Below are positions 47,351 through 58,589 of a stretch of 64,000 bases of DNA, one piece after another. Source of the DNA: Ceratodon purpureus (taxonomy: Eukaryota; Streptophyta; Bryopsida; Pseudoditrichales; Ditrichaceae); NCBI GenBank assembly GCA_014871385.1, contig CM026426.1, forward strand, positions 77,212,300 through 77,276,299, in the 5' to 3' direction. How positions within the stretch are numbered: position 1 is the stretch's first letter; the number at the start of each line of letters is the position of its first letter. The position numbers and the translations under genes are program-made. The notes under the pieces are model-generated. The model was not told the origin of the DNA. It did no database searches and saw only the letters and a list, made by a program, of their open reading frames with translations.

Positions 47351-50300
47351 ATGGAGGGTGTAAGGGGAGGGCGTGGAGGTTCGGGCCGAGGAGGGCGTGG
47401 GCGTGGGAGGGATCTACAGAGTGGTAGCTCTGCCTCCGACATGGCCATCGAGATGGAGGAGGAGCCACGCTTGGTGAACGCCGCTGGCGGGGGCGACTCG
47501 GAGGTGCCAGCAAGCGAAGAGGAGGTCGAGCGAGAGGAGCATGAGGATGAAGACGGATATGGCGAGGATGACGACCAGGACGGCCAAGGCGAGGATGAGG
47601 ATCAGGACGGCCAAGGCGAGCACGAGGATGAGGACGGCCAAGGCGAGGAAGACGACCAGGACGTCCAAGGCCACGAGGACGACGATGAGGTTTGTATAGA
47701 GGGTTAGGGTTTGAAGTTGTTTGCTGCTTTGGACTCGGCAGTTGGGGGCGTTGGGTTCACTTATTGGGTAGGGGGTTCTCGGGTTAGTGGCTTGTGATTG
47801 TGGGTTCTTGGGTTCTCTTTACATGAGTTGGTGAGTATTATCGGGGCTTGCGCAGGCCTTGCAGGTCAACGCAGGGCCGAGGAAGAAAGCCGGTTGCAAT
47901 TTTTTTTTAATGTTTGAGGAGCCTCCCTGCAAGTGTCGGCCCCGACACTTGGTCGGGAGCCTCACGAGTGGGGGCTTGCGGAGGCCCTGCTCCTCAACGC
48001 ACGGCCGAGGAAGCAAGCCGGTTCCATTTTTTTTTTGATGTTTGAGGAGCCTCCCTGCAAGTGTCGGCCCCGACACTTGGTCGGGAGCCTCACGAGTGGG
48101 GGCTTGCGGAGGCCCTGCTGCTCAACGCAGGGCCGAGGAAGCAAGCCGGTTCCATTTTTTTTTTAATGTTTGAGGAGCCTCCCTGCAAGTGTCGGCCCCG
48201 ACACTTGGTCGGGAGCCTCACGAGTGGGGGCTTGCGGAGGCCCTGCTCCTCAACGCACGGCCGAGGAAGCAAGCCGGTTCCATTTTTTTTTTGATGTTTG
48301 AGGAGCCTCCCTGCAAGTGTCGGCCCCGACACTTGGTCGGGAGCCTCACGAGTGGGGGCTTGCGGAGGCCCTGCTGCTCAACGCAGGGCCGAGGAAGCAA
48401 GCCGGTTCAATTTTTTTTTTGATGTTTGAGGAGCCTCCCTGCAAGTGTCGGCCCCGACACTTGGTCGGGAGCCTCACGAGTGGGGGCTTGCGGAGGCCCT
48501 GCTGCTCAACGCACGGCCGAGGAAGCAAACCGGTTCCATTTTTTTTTTATTGTTTGAGGAGCCTCCCTGCAAGTGTCGGCCCTGACACTTAATCGGGAGC
48601 CTCACGAGTGAGGGCTTGCGGAGGCCCTGCTGCTCAACGCAGGGCCGAGGAAGCAAGCCGGTTGCAATTTTTTTTTATTGTTTGAGGAGCCTCCCTGCAA
48701 GTGTCGGCCCCGACACTTGGTCGGGAGCCTCACGAGTGGAGGCTTGCGGAGGCCCTGCTCCTCAACGCACGGCCGAGGAAGCAAGCCGGTTCCATTTTTT
48801 TTTTGATGTTTGAGGAGCCTCCCTGCAAGTGTCGGCCCCGACACTTGGTCGGGAGCCTCACGAGTGGGGGCTTGCGGAGGCCCTGCTGCTCAACGCAGGG
48901 CCGAGGAAGCAAGCCGGTTCAATTTTTTTTTTGATGTTTGAGGAGCCTCCCTGCAAGTGTCGGCCCCGACACTTGGTCGGGAGCCTCACGAGTGGGGGCT
49001 TGCGGAGGCCCTGCTGCTCAACGCACGGCCGAGGAAGCAAACCGGTTCCATTTTTTTTTTAATGTTTGAGGAGCCTCCCTGCAAGTGTCGGCCCTGACAC
49101 TTAATCGGGAGCCTCACGAGTGAGGGCTTGCGGAGGCCCTGCTGCTCAACGCAGGGCCGAGGAAGCAAGCCGGTTGCAATTTTTTTTTATTGTTTGAGGA
49201 GCCTCCCTGCAAGTGTCGGCCCCGACACTTGGTCGGGAGCCTCACGAGTGGGGGCTTGCGGAGGCCCTGCTGCTCAACGCAGGGCCGAGGAAGCAAGCCT
49301 GTTGCAATTTTTTTTTAATGTTTGAGGAGCCTCCCTGCAAGTGTCGGCCCCGACACTTGGTCGGGAGCCTCACGAGTGGGGGCTTGCGGAGGCCCTGCTG
49401 CTCAACGCACGGCCGAGGAAGCAAACTGGTTCCATTTTTTTTTTAATGTTTGAAGAGCCTCCCTGCAAGTGTCGGCCCCGACACTTGGTCGGGAGCCTCA
49501 CGAGTGGGGGCTTGAGGAGGCCCTGGTGCTCAACGCAGGGCCGAGGAAGCAAGCCTGTTGCAATTTTTTTTTAATGTTTGAGGAGCCTCCCTGCAAGTGT
49601 CGGCCCCGACACTTGGTCGGGAGCCTCACGAGTGGGGGCTTGCGGAGGCCCTGCTGCTCAACGCACGGCCGAGGAAGCAAACCAGTTCCATTTTTTTTTT
49701 ATTGTTTGAGGAGCCTCCCTGCAAGTGTCGGCCCCGACACTTGGTCGGGAGCCTCACGAGTGGGGGCTTGCGGAGGCCCTGCTGCTCAACGCAGGGCCGA
49801 GGAAGCAAGCCGGTTGCAATTTTTTTTTATTGTTTGAGGAGCCTCCCTGCAAGTGTCGGCCCCGACACTTGGTCGGGAGCCTCACGAGTGGGGGCTTGCG
49901 GAGGCCCTGCTGCTCAACGCACGGCCGAGGAAGCAAGCCTGTTGCAATTTTTTTTTAATGTTTGAGGAGCCTCCCTGCAAGTGTCGGCCCCGACACTTGG
50001 TCGGGAGCCTCACGAGTGGGGGCTTGCGGAGGCCCTGCTGCTCAACGCACGGCCGAGGAAGCAAACCGGTTCCATTTTTTTTTTAATGTTTGAGGAGCCT
50101 CCCTGCAAGTGTCGGCCCTGACACTTAATCGGGAGCCTCACGAGTGAGGGCTTGCGGAGGCCCTGCTGCTCAACGCAGGGCCGAGGAAGCAAGCCGGTTC
50201 CATTTTTTTTTTATTGTTTGAGGAGCCTCCCTGCAAGTGTCGGCCCCGACACTTGGTCGGGAGCCTCACGAGTGGGGGCTTGCGGAGGCCCTGCTGCTCA

Positions 50301-51615
50301 ACGCACGGCCGAGGAAGCAAACCAGTTCCATTTTTTTTTTATTGTTTGAGGAGCCTCCCTGCAAGTGTCGGCCCCGACACTTGGTCGGGAGCCTCACGAG
50401 TGGGGGCTTGCGGAGGCCCTGCTGCTCAACGCAGGGCCGAGGAAGCAAGCCGGTTGCAATTTTTTTTTATTGTTTGAGGAGCCTCCCTGCAAGTGTCGGC
50501 CCCGACACTTGGTCGGGAGCCTCACGAGTGGGGGCTTGCGGAGGCCCTGCTGCTCAACGCAGGGCCGAGGAAGCAAGCCTGTTGCAATTTTTTTTTAATG
50601 TTTGAGGAGCCTCCCTGCAAGTGTCGGCCCCGACACTTGGTCGGGAGCCTCACGAGTGGGGGCTTGCGGAGGCCCTGCTGCTCAACGCAGGGCCGAGGAA
50701 GCAAGCCTGTTGCAATTTTTTTTTAATGTTTGAGGAGCCTCCCTGCAAGTGTCGGCCCCGACACTTGGTCGGGAGCCTCACGAGTGGGGGCTTGAGGAGG
50801 CCCTGGTGCTCAACGCAGGGCCGAGGAAGCAAGCCTGTTGCAATTTTTTTTTAATGTTTGAGGAGCCTCCCTGCAAGTGTCGGCCCCGACACTTGGTCGG
50901 GAGCCTCACGAATGGGGGCTTGAGGAGGCCCTGCTGCTCAACGCAGGGCCGAAGCTTTTTTTTTTTTTATGTGTTACTATGGCTTCTAATGGTGATTTCT
51001 TGGATTATCTTATAGGAATCCTCTCAGGATAATATGGGGAGCCGTGGTCTTGTCCCGACACCTGCAGAAACAGAGGTACTTTAGTGGTTTGAATTTATAT
51101 AGTATTGGCTTATAACACCTTAGGTTTATTTCTTCTCCTATCTGGAAGTGGTTAATTTATATATTCTTTTTTTCATATTTTAGGTATCCTCTGAGGCTCC
51201 CGAGATGTCTGCCACTTCCATTGTTTCAGTTATAAATGTTTCCGACCTCTCGGATTCATTTGATCAGCCTTACTGTAGCTGTGATGTAGCAAACCCTGTA
51301 GGTTTATGTAGTATTCCTCTTGAGGTTCATTCTCCCCTGTACATGCCTACCTCTCCTGTTTACATGCCTACCTCCCCTGTCTATGAGCCTACCTCCCCGC
51401 ATTACATCCCCACCTCACCTCTAGAGGATTCACCGCCGATGTCTCCACCCTCTCCTTCTTCGCCTATTAGAGTGAGGAGGCCTGCCCATGTGGTCTTTGC
51501 GCTTCTCGCAATCTTGCCTTGCCCAGTCCAACAGATGAGGCGATTTTGGAGGAGGCGCCGCCACTGGAATTGTAGACAGTCTAAGGAGTATTATAGGCGA
51601 GCATCACGTAGATAG
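47351..51615 (+). CDS. Three-exon gene: RGG/acidic N-terminus, CTD-like heptads
   Basis: Exon 1, 47351-47689: RGG-rich start (GGRGGSGRGGRGRGRD) and acidic repeats of the type EDEDQDGQGE; donor GAG/GTTTGT, phase 0. Exon 2, 51016-51075: TATAG/GAATCC to CAGAG/GTACTT, 20 codons. Exon 3 from 51184 (TTTTAG/GTATCC), open to TAG at 51615. All junctions are in phase 0. Exon 3 encodes four heptads YMPTSPV, YMPTSPV, YEPTSPH, YIPTSPL (51340-51423), close to the YSPTSPS repeat of RNA polymerase II. A donor-like GA/GTGAGG at 51471 leaves the 3' splicing open. Intron 1 (3.3 kb) is nearly all satellite. The RGG box suggests RNA binding; the rest is inference. Confidence 0.5.
47842..50969. repeat. 128-bp satellite array, about 24 copies
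   Basis: The unit repeats at exactly 128 bp, for example at 47933, 48061, 48189 and 48317. Each copy has a 9-bp inverted repeat AAGTGTCGGCCCCGACACTT, then TGGTCGGGAGCCTCACGAGT, and a run of 9-10 T. Variants recur in higher-order blocks: a copy with GGCCCTGACACTTAATC at 48572, 49084 and 50108 (spacing 512 and 1024), and 48189-48700 closely matching 48701-49212. Long frames on both strands are by-products of the repeat. The array fills the intron between 47689 and 51016. Confidence 0.95.
51340..51423 (+). repeat. Four RNA polymerase II CTD-like heptads
   Basis: In-frame 21-base units encoding YxPTSPx with x at position 2 being M, M, E, I. Tyr1, Pro3, Thr4, Ser5 and Pro6 of the canonical heptad are kept, while Ser2 is lost. 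Confidence 0.85.
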
Positions 51616-51821
51616 TATCTTCTATAGATACCTACAGTTACAAGATATGATATGATGTTGTAACTTTATTTTATATTATTTCTCTTCCTTGCAAGACATT
51701 CCTTGGCTGCTCTATGAGTAATAATTGTCACACCTCTTGCCAAGTTACTCAAACACAAGATGCGCCGGTAAAACCATCTTGTCCGATAAACTTGAAGACT
51801 GCATTTGATGGTGAATTCTAG

Positions 51822-54800
51822 CATCGGAAACAATTCAAGTTGGACTCCATAGGCGTCATCAACAAGCTTAGGATTAAACCAGAGAAGAAGTCGCGCATGA
51901 TGGTTCCCCTCTGCAGGATGGTCTCCATGGCGAAGGTTAGACCAGTGGGCGAAATGGGGGTGCAGCACTTGGAGCGGGAGTTCGTGAAGGGATATAGAGA
52001 TGGGGACCGCATTATGTACATCTCCATGTACAACAATGAAGAGCAGACGAAGGATGTTACGGCGGATGTCATGGCTACTTGGAGCCCTTTATGGAGGGCC
52101 GCGAATGAGCATTTTGAAGATGAGATCCGTGGCGACGAAGACTGGATGCAATTCTCCAACAAGATGTTTTTTGTCTGGGAAGGTAATCATCGCCTGGCCG
52201 CATGGCTCCGGCATATCAACAAGCATCATGCGGACGACCCATCATGGCACATATCAGTGCATTGCATTGTACTTGACCCACGCGGCCATGTGGGCAATCT
52301 CCTACATGTCATGCATGACATTAATTGGTACGTTGTTCTGTATTTGTATATGTTTGACCATTATATATTTTACGTATGTGTTAAGAATAATTCTTCTAAG
52401 TTCTTGATTTGATATTCAAGTCAACGGAGAATGACCACGTGAAGGGTAACCTACCAGCAAAACTATTTCGAATCCGCTCATTTGGAATGATGAAGTTGGA
52501 GGAGTTTAAAGACCTCCTGAGTGCAGAAGAATACGATGCTTGTTTGAAACACAAGCCCCCTAATTCGTCGTGGTTCCCTTTGACTACAAGAATATTCATT
52601 GCATTTCTGTACCGAGTAAGTTTCACGCCCTTCACCTTGTCCTAATTTACACTCTGATAAAGTGTTTATTTTTCTAAAGCATGTTTGAGTTTCGGAACAG
52701 CGCAAAATCGCAGTGGCCTCTGATGAAGCAGCGAAGGCCTATGAGGAGAAGACACCAGAGGCGGACCGAACTGCAAGTGCAGTTTGGGATGTCATGAATG
52801 AGGCAGCTGAAAGGATGGTCGAATCCATCAAGAAGAAGGACTTCACGAAGTACCTTGCTATCGCAAATCCCAAAAACGGTGACGACTTCCTCAATGAGGT
52901 AAATCCGATGGTCTATAAAATATTTCGTATCATTACATTCTTATTTTGCATCTCATATTGTCTAAAACAATCATTATTCGTGTAGATCAATCGGCATTTC
53001 AGTGAGTTCTCAAAACCAGAGATGACCCTTGACAAGCTACAGAAGATTGTGCCAGCGGCAGTTGAGGCCAAATACAAGGCTCGCTGGTTAAGGTGGTGGA
53101 ACTCATCTCCGAGTTCCAGAGTATCTTACAGATTTCTACCCCTCGAATTCAAGGAAACGGACCTCGACCCCTGGTTGAACAAGGCTTCATTCTGAGCAGG
53201 GGTATAGTTTCTTTACAAACGTCTTCATTCCATTTACACGTTGCTTCCTTCTCTGTCTGCATTTTAACTCGTCAGTACTGAAATGAATTGTTTATTACAG
53301 TTGGAGGAGGCTGTCGTCAATGCAGTTGAAGACATTTGCAAAACGGAGAATCTGGATATCAATTGGAGGGATTTTCCTGATGTCCAGGAACCGGGCGCTT
53401 ATGTCGAGAGTTCACGTATTCTTTTATGGGACAAGGCCTTCCCTACGTTCATTGGAAAAAAGGCTGAAAAGGCTTTCGACAAGAAGTCCAATTTCGCAAA
53501 ATTCCCTGGAACTGCAGACGTTGTTAAGCGGGTTACTTACCGGTATGATTCTTAACTTCATCACAGTCGCCCTACATAATGGGCTTCATATTTTTCTCGG
53601 TAACTAACCTTGTACATAATTGTTTCCTTAGGTACTTCAAACGAGAGCTTCTTCCAAAAGGCGCCGTCAAGTTCCACCAGCTCCCTAAGTACTTCAGTGC
53701 TTGGACGTCGAAAACCTCGGACCAGTGTATCTATTCTCCACAACAGTTGAAAAGGTACAAAGCTCCTCACTTGCTTGAGGGATGCTGGTATCTTGATTGT
53801 TTTCGCGGTTTCACTATTGACTCTGAGGTGGACATCAAGACTTTACATGATGCCGGTGAGGTAGTGGCCGAAGAAACGGTGGATGCTACTGAAGATGACA
53901 ATGGCCCTGAAGACCAATCATCGGCTCCTCCACCGAAGAAAGGGAGAGCTCGGCGGTTGAAATCTTTGCGATCACATTCACAAGCTTCACAGCAAACTAG
54001 TGCGGCGTCTTCCGCTCCAGAGCAGACGGCTCCAGAGCCCTCTCCGGGTAATGTGGTTACGAAGCCTTCTTCAACTTCTTCACCGGGTCCTTCCTCGATC
54101 AGTGCTTCGGAGATCACCAGAGGTCTCCTTCAGCAGAGGAAAGCCAAACTATATCCTCAAGCAACTTCTTCCGCTGGAGCTTCGATTTCCACATATGTTT
54201 CCGTCTTCAACTCATCTGTGGATTCCATGTTACGGCGAAATAGGAGACTGGAGAGAAAAGGTGGCGACCCGGATTGGATCAAGACTCAAGACTTCATTCG
54301 CAAGGTTTGTTCCTATATTTTGACATTTAATGGATTCTGCCACCTCCACTCGCTATGTAGTTACTAACTCTCCTTTCTTGTTTCCTCAAGTTTGGAGCAA
54401 GCCGCAAAAACGAAGTTCCGGACCGGTGCAAACAAGAGAACCATCTGGGAGTCGACTTGATCATTGCCGACATCCCTGAGAATCTTCCCGTCCCATCCGT
54501 TTCCGTTCCCCCCACGAGTATTCCGCCTTGGAACTCTCGCGAGAAGGATTATGTGTTCGACATCTTCCGTTTTGCAGATGAATTCCTGCAGAAAGATGGT
54601 GCCCTCTGCCTCATCTACAACACTGATCAGAAGCTGGCTAAGGATATCGACGAAGAAGCTGCTGGTGGTGACTACGTGCTCTTCAAGGACTGGTGGGGCG
54701 TCAATGTTCTCGGCCTCACTTCTCCTACGAACCCCGAGAATTTGGTACTTTTCCTAAACATACCCTTCTCTTTACTTACTGTTAACCCTTCCGCTTAATT

Positions 54801-55707
54801 TTACTCACTACTTTTGCTTGACTGCAGACTATGCGGTTCTGGATTCGCGTCTACGTTCGTAGTGGCAGTACTTTCTCCTTCCAGACGAAGAAGGAAGAGC
54901 TGATACATGGGCTCCTCAACATTACCGAGAGTGATGCCATTTTCAACCTCACCGATGTGGACTCGCAGCTCATGAATGGGGAGGTGCCGTGGAGAGGCCC
55001 AAGGGAGAAATCCCCTGAGATGATGCAGGGCATAATTGAGGAGCTGTCAAAGCCCGGCAACATAGTCCTTGATTGGAATGCTGGGACAGGTAACTCTTCT
55101 TACATATCTCTGCTTAATTATTCCTCTCGTTTTTCCCACAGTTTCTCATTTCTTTGTTTCTCTCCGAGTTTCAGGGGCCTCCATCAAGGCCGCCCAGGCT
55201 GTTGGTCGTCACATTCTCGCTTTTGAGGATGACGAAGCCATATTCAACGCCCTTCTCAAACCATCCGCCATGGGTCCTCCTAAACATCCAAGGCCGGCAG
55301 CAGCAGGCGAAGCGCCTCCAAAGAGAGCAAGACCTGACAAGTGGTGTAAGTCTTCTATTCTTTGTTCAAATTATCCAATCATTACTTCTCTTGCCAGCAC
55401 TACGTACTCTATCTAACCACAATCGGTTCTCTATTGCAGAGTAGTTTCAGCAACACCGCCACGTGGGCCAAGAGCAGTGTCCACTCCATCGTGGCGTCTT
55501 CATTCCAGCCCGATTCAGCCTTTCATACTTCCGGACTACGCAGAGGACTTAGCACAGGCGTTTCAATCTGGAGCCCTAACATATGTTCCTAGTCGGCCAA
55601 CTACTTTTGATCCCAGGGCCCTTCTATTCGTCGATGACGAGGCGGTAGAAGGAGATTCAGAGTCATCTAGTTCTGAGAGTGGAAGTAGCGATGGTAGCAT
55701 GTTCTGA
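51822..55707 (+). CDS. ParB-like domain fused to permuted DNA methyltransferase-like domain
   Basis: Ten exons by GT-AG sites: 51822-52327, 52421-52615, 52701-52898, 52986-53201, 53301-53542, 53632-54304, 54391-54744, 54828-55089, 55175-55345, 55442-55707; introns 83-99 bases. Exon 1 has a ParB-like core (VRPVGEMGVQHLEREFVKGY, then FVWEGNHRLAAWL and ISVHCIVLDP). Exons 7-9 show, in beta-class order, motif IV-like DLIIADIPE, then FADEFLQKDGALCLIYNT and KDWWGV, then PREKSPEMMQGII and motif I-like NIVLDWNAGTG with AVGRHILAFEDDE. Such fusions occur in bacteria and phages as DNA-modifying enzymes. DIPE replaces DPPY and WNAG replaces PFAG, so catalysis is uncertain. The middle (54.0 kb) is disordered and the end Ser-rich. 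Eight junctions keep frame. The exon 1-2 join is off by one base, and exon 4 has a late in-frame TGA. The first coding exon may lie upstream. Confidence 0.65.
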
Positions 55708-56150
55708 GTTTGAAGGAGGCTTCGGTCTTTCATTGTTCTCATTGGATTTAATTTGATTTAATTGGAGTTCGTTGCGTAATCCTTCGTCTACTCTACTACC
55801 CTGAATCTATACTTGTTACGATTCTCATTTCCAAATCGTCTCCCCTTATGTAGAGGATGAAATGTCACAACCGTAATGCTCAAAATATAATATGAAGAAT
55901 GAAATGTTACAAAAGAAATGCTCAAAATTTAAATTGCGCTGTAACTTATATTTTAACCATTCAAAATCCCACATTTCTAAACCATGTTACCTATTCTTGA
56001 CTTGGTGTACATCTTAGTTTCTGCTACTCCATTATTCTACACGAACTCTGAAATATTCCACGAACTTTTAAGACCATCTCTTTTAGTTGGTTTCGAGTTG
56101 TCTTATTCCTAAATCTAAAGGAATGTATTCGAACACCCCACTAGAGTTCA
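55708..56150. other. Spacer, no gene
   Basis: AT-rich sequence between convergent genes. An imperfect repeat, GAATGAAATGTTACAA-like, lies near 55855-55925. Confidence 0.4.
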
Positions 56151-56155
56151 CAGTA

Positions 56156-56527
56156 CTAATCCTTCGAAGGATATACAGTCCAACTCTTGTCCATATCAAA
56201 CCAGCAAGTTTCGCCATCCGATATGATCACTTCGGGCAGCTGAACAACTGGATTCTCATCGACGTTCAATAGCAAGGGATACGGGATTAGGGACAACTCC
56301 ATAATACGGAGAAGCTCATTGGTACACAGCACTGTCCAATGCCATTCACCTTCACCAACATGGAGGCTTCCGATGTGCCTAAACGGTGGCAAGTCCATGC
56401 CTCGTTCCCTCGCGCGCTCCACCTCCAGCAGCCACGGCCGCAGCTCCTCATAACTCGCCGGTGCCTTTGGGGGCAAACCTACAGCCGCTCTCGTCCTCCT
56501 GGATCTCGCATTACACACCTTCGGCAT
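56156..56527 (-). CDS. Hypothetical protein (123 aa)
   Basis: ATG at 56527 (MPKVCNARSRRTRAAVGL), open to 56156. The frame also continues upstream. A basic start is followed by a helical segment ASYEELRPWLLEVERARERG and a hydrophobic end with PYPLLLNVDENPVVQLPEV. It is convergent with the methyltransferase-like gene. I recognise no family. It could be a small host gene or a transposon remnant near the left end of CACTA 2. Confidence 0.35.
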   Translation of the reverse strand: MPKVCNARSRRTRAAVGLPPKAPASYEELRPWLLEVERARERGMDLPPFRHIGSLHVGEGEWHWTVLCTNELLRIMELSLIPYPLLLNVDENPVVQLPEVIISDGETCWFDMDKSWTVYPSKD

Positions 56528-56759
56528 TGCGCAACACACTGAATTTTTGTAGTCTTCAAACGTTACAGTCAAGCTTGTAGATTGACATCCCCGAACTCGT
56601 ACGCTACCTTCGCATACAGCACAGCATGCCAAGGACTGTGTCACTATCCTAATACGCCACCTACAGACAAGCTCAAGAAACCAAGAGTGACCTCCTTCTC
56701 TGTAACCCAGCTTACCAAGTGTTGTTTGATGATGAAAATCTCCTACTTGTATCACTCAA

Positions 56760-57179
56760 ATGAAGATGCTTTGCTGCCTACGAAGAGAGAGTAATCTTCG
56801 ATGAAGACAAGGACTCTAAGAAGGTATATCTTGGTTTCAGCAGTTCAGATATTATACACGAATTTCGAAATATTCCAAGAAGTTTTCAAACCTTGCCTCC
56901 TTTATGTTCTGTGAAATCTGTTTCTTTCCTTTTGCATTTACATAAACCTATGAAAGAATTAATTGTTTGATCTAAAACTTAACGCCTGATCATTATATCT
57001 TGCCTAAATCCATGACAAATCTAACAAAATATATGCATGACATCATCATGACATCAGCCCTAATTTGTATCTTAGAGAACAAACGTAATAAATTCTTACC
57101 AGAGATAACCCTGATCTCCACGGTAATATACTCTTTTCCTAAAAAAAGTGTCAAAATCAAGCCTTAATTTAGTAATTTT
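56760..57179. other. AT-rich spacer, no gene
   Basis: Nothing coding was recognised. It borders the inverted CACTA-type end at 57180. Confidence 0.5.
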
Positions 57180-57309
57180 CCACGGTTATAGGGTCTACTT
57201 TGCTTTTGAAAATTTTGCTAATTGTCAATTCTGTGCTCTCCATTCTGTGCTCTCCGCTCTCCGCTCTACGCTCTCCGCTCACATACGAACTTCCCCGGCA
57301 GCTTGATTG
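57180..57309 (-). repeat. CACTA-type end, inverted copy of 40447-40662
   Basis: The 16 bases CCACGGTTATAGGGTC are a perfect inverse of 40647-40662. The following TGTGCTCTCCGCTCTCC array and the CAGCTTG beyond it also match in inverse order. Confidence 0.75.
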
Positions 57310-57549
57310 GACAATTAGCAGTCGCTAAGTTGTTGACCTCACAACACCGGCTATGGAGTGTAACATGGAACAGCGTGCAAATGGGATTAATAAGTCGTTA
57401 CCAGCCTGTAAGATCGGTCCTGAATTCAGAACCCAAGAAATCATACTTTAGGCTCTGAAACTATGCAGCTTCGGCCTTGATTAGTTGATGAAAAAACAAT
57501 TAACGCAAAATACGAGTGGCTCAATTAATTAGGACGAACTTGTCTACTT

Positions 57550-58311
57550 TACGTATTGTAACACAATTTCATCCTCATATTGTGTGTCTTCCAGGTGCGT
57601 AACGTCTTCTGGGTGTTCATCTCCGATGGCCAAGGACATGAACTGATCTGCAGGGACCTCTTCAACAACGTCATCGCTGTGACTGTCGGTCCTTATAGGT
57701 TGAAGAAAGGCTCCACTCCTCGTACTTAACGTTTTCCTAGCTACACCTGCTGCTCCAAAAATGTGAATGTCCCGATCCCCTTCAATCCTTTTGCTACGGG
57801 GGTCATGTCGCAGAACAACTTTCCAAGCGGGATTGTTTGAGTCCTCTACGAAAAAGACTTGTGAGACTGAAGCACGATTTACATATGGGTTGTCTCTTTC
57901 TCAAATCTCTCTGGAGGCATACTGCACTATCGAGAACCCGAGAGGATCATTCTTGACCACGCGTCTACCCTGGTCTGTGGATTTGATTCAAGACGCCTCC
58001 ATTACCACACAATTCAAGCCCAAATACGTGACCATGATTATGTTCTTCAGGATCCAAACATCGATTTCTGTGCACGTAGGAGTAGGTGGTATGGCAGCAA
58101 CACCGCAATCGAAAGCAACATTCGTGGTACCTGACTCTAGGTTGCTCACATAATGGCAGCCATATGCCCACATGGCATTAAAACATAATGCGAATTCGCT
58201 TGGGTGGCAATGCAGTGAATCAAGCTCTGCTGAAACTAGAAATTGCTCTTCCTTTAATGATCGTACGTGATCCTTTAGCCAATGTGCAAAGGTAGGGAAT
58301 GGGGTAGTCAA
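57550..58311 (-). pseudogene. CACTA 2 transposase, DUF4216-like part
   Basis: From 58311: FAHWLKDHVRSLKEEQF and AMWAYGCHYVSNLESGTTNV, then DVWILKNIIMVTYLGLNCVV. After a frame change near 57.97-57.90 kb come NPYVNRASVSQVFFVEDSNN and PAWKVVLRHD and an acidic tail. This is the same exon as 21599-22345 in CACTA 1. The frame is not continuous, so the copy is probably dead. Confidence 0.7.
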
Positions 58312-58589
58312 AGCCTCTGGATACTATATCTGCGAGCCTAGACATTGGTTAACGGTGCGAGCAAATTCAGTTCGGGCTTGCTTGAAGAGTTGCTTCTGCT
58401 CAGACCATTCTCCGGAATACACATGGTGAGATTGCCAACAATCAGATAATGCTTACAATTTAAATCAAAACGCCTGGCCATGGCTGATGCAAAAAGACCT
58501 ACATTATAATGAGCACCAACTGTATGGTCACATATGACCAGCAACAGCACAATCATGCATAATGATACATGCGATATTAAGGTTTAGTA

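Noticed and set aside
47842-50969. CRISPR array
   Set aside because: Units are contiguous near-identical 128-bp repeats with no unique spacers and no cas genes, in a eukaryotic setting.
47819-51015. Dozens of 60-122 codon frames on both strands
   Set aside because: They follow the 128-bp satellite period and shift phase with each unit; they are by-products of the repeat, not genes.
51472-51615. Basic Arg-rich tail of the heptad gene as certain protein
   Set aside because: A donor-like GTGAGG at 51472 and possible acceptors near 51526-51534 offer another reading in a different phase, so the tail was not asserted.
57767-58153. Plus-strand 128-codon frame
   Set aside because: It is antisense to the DUF4216-like region of CACTA 2.
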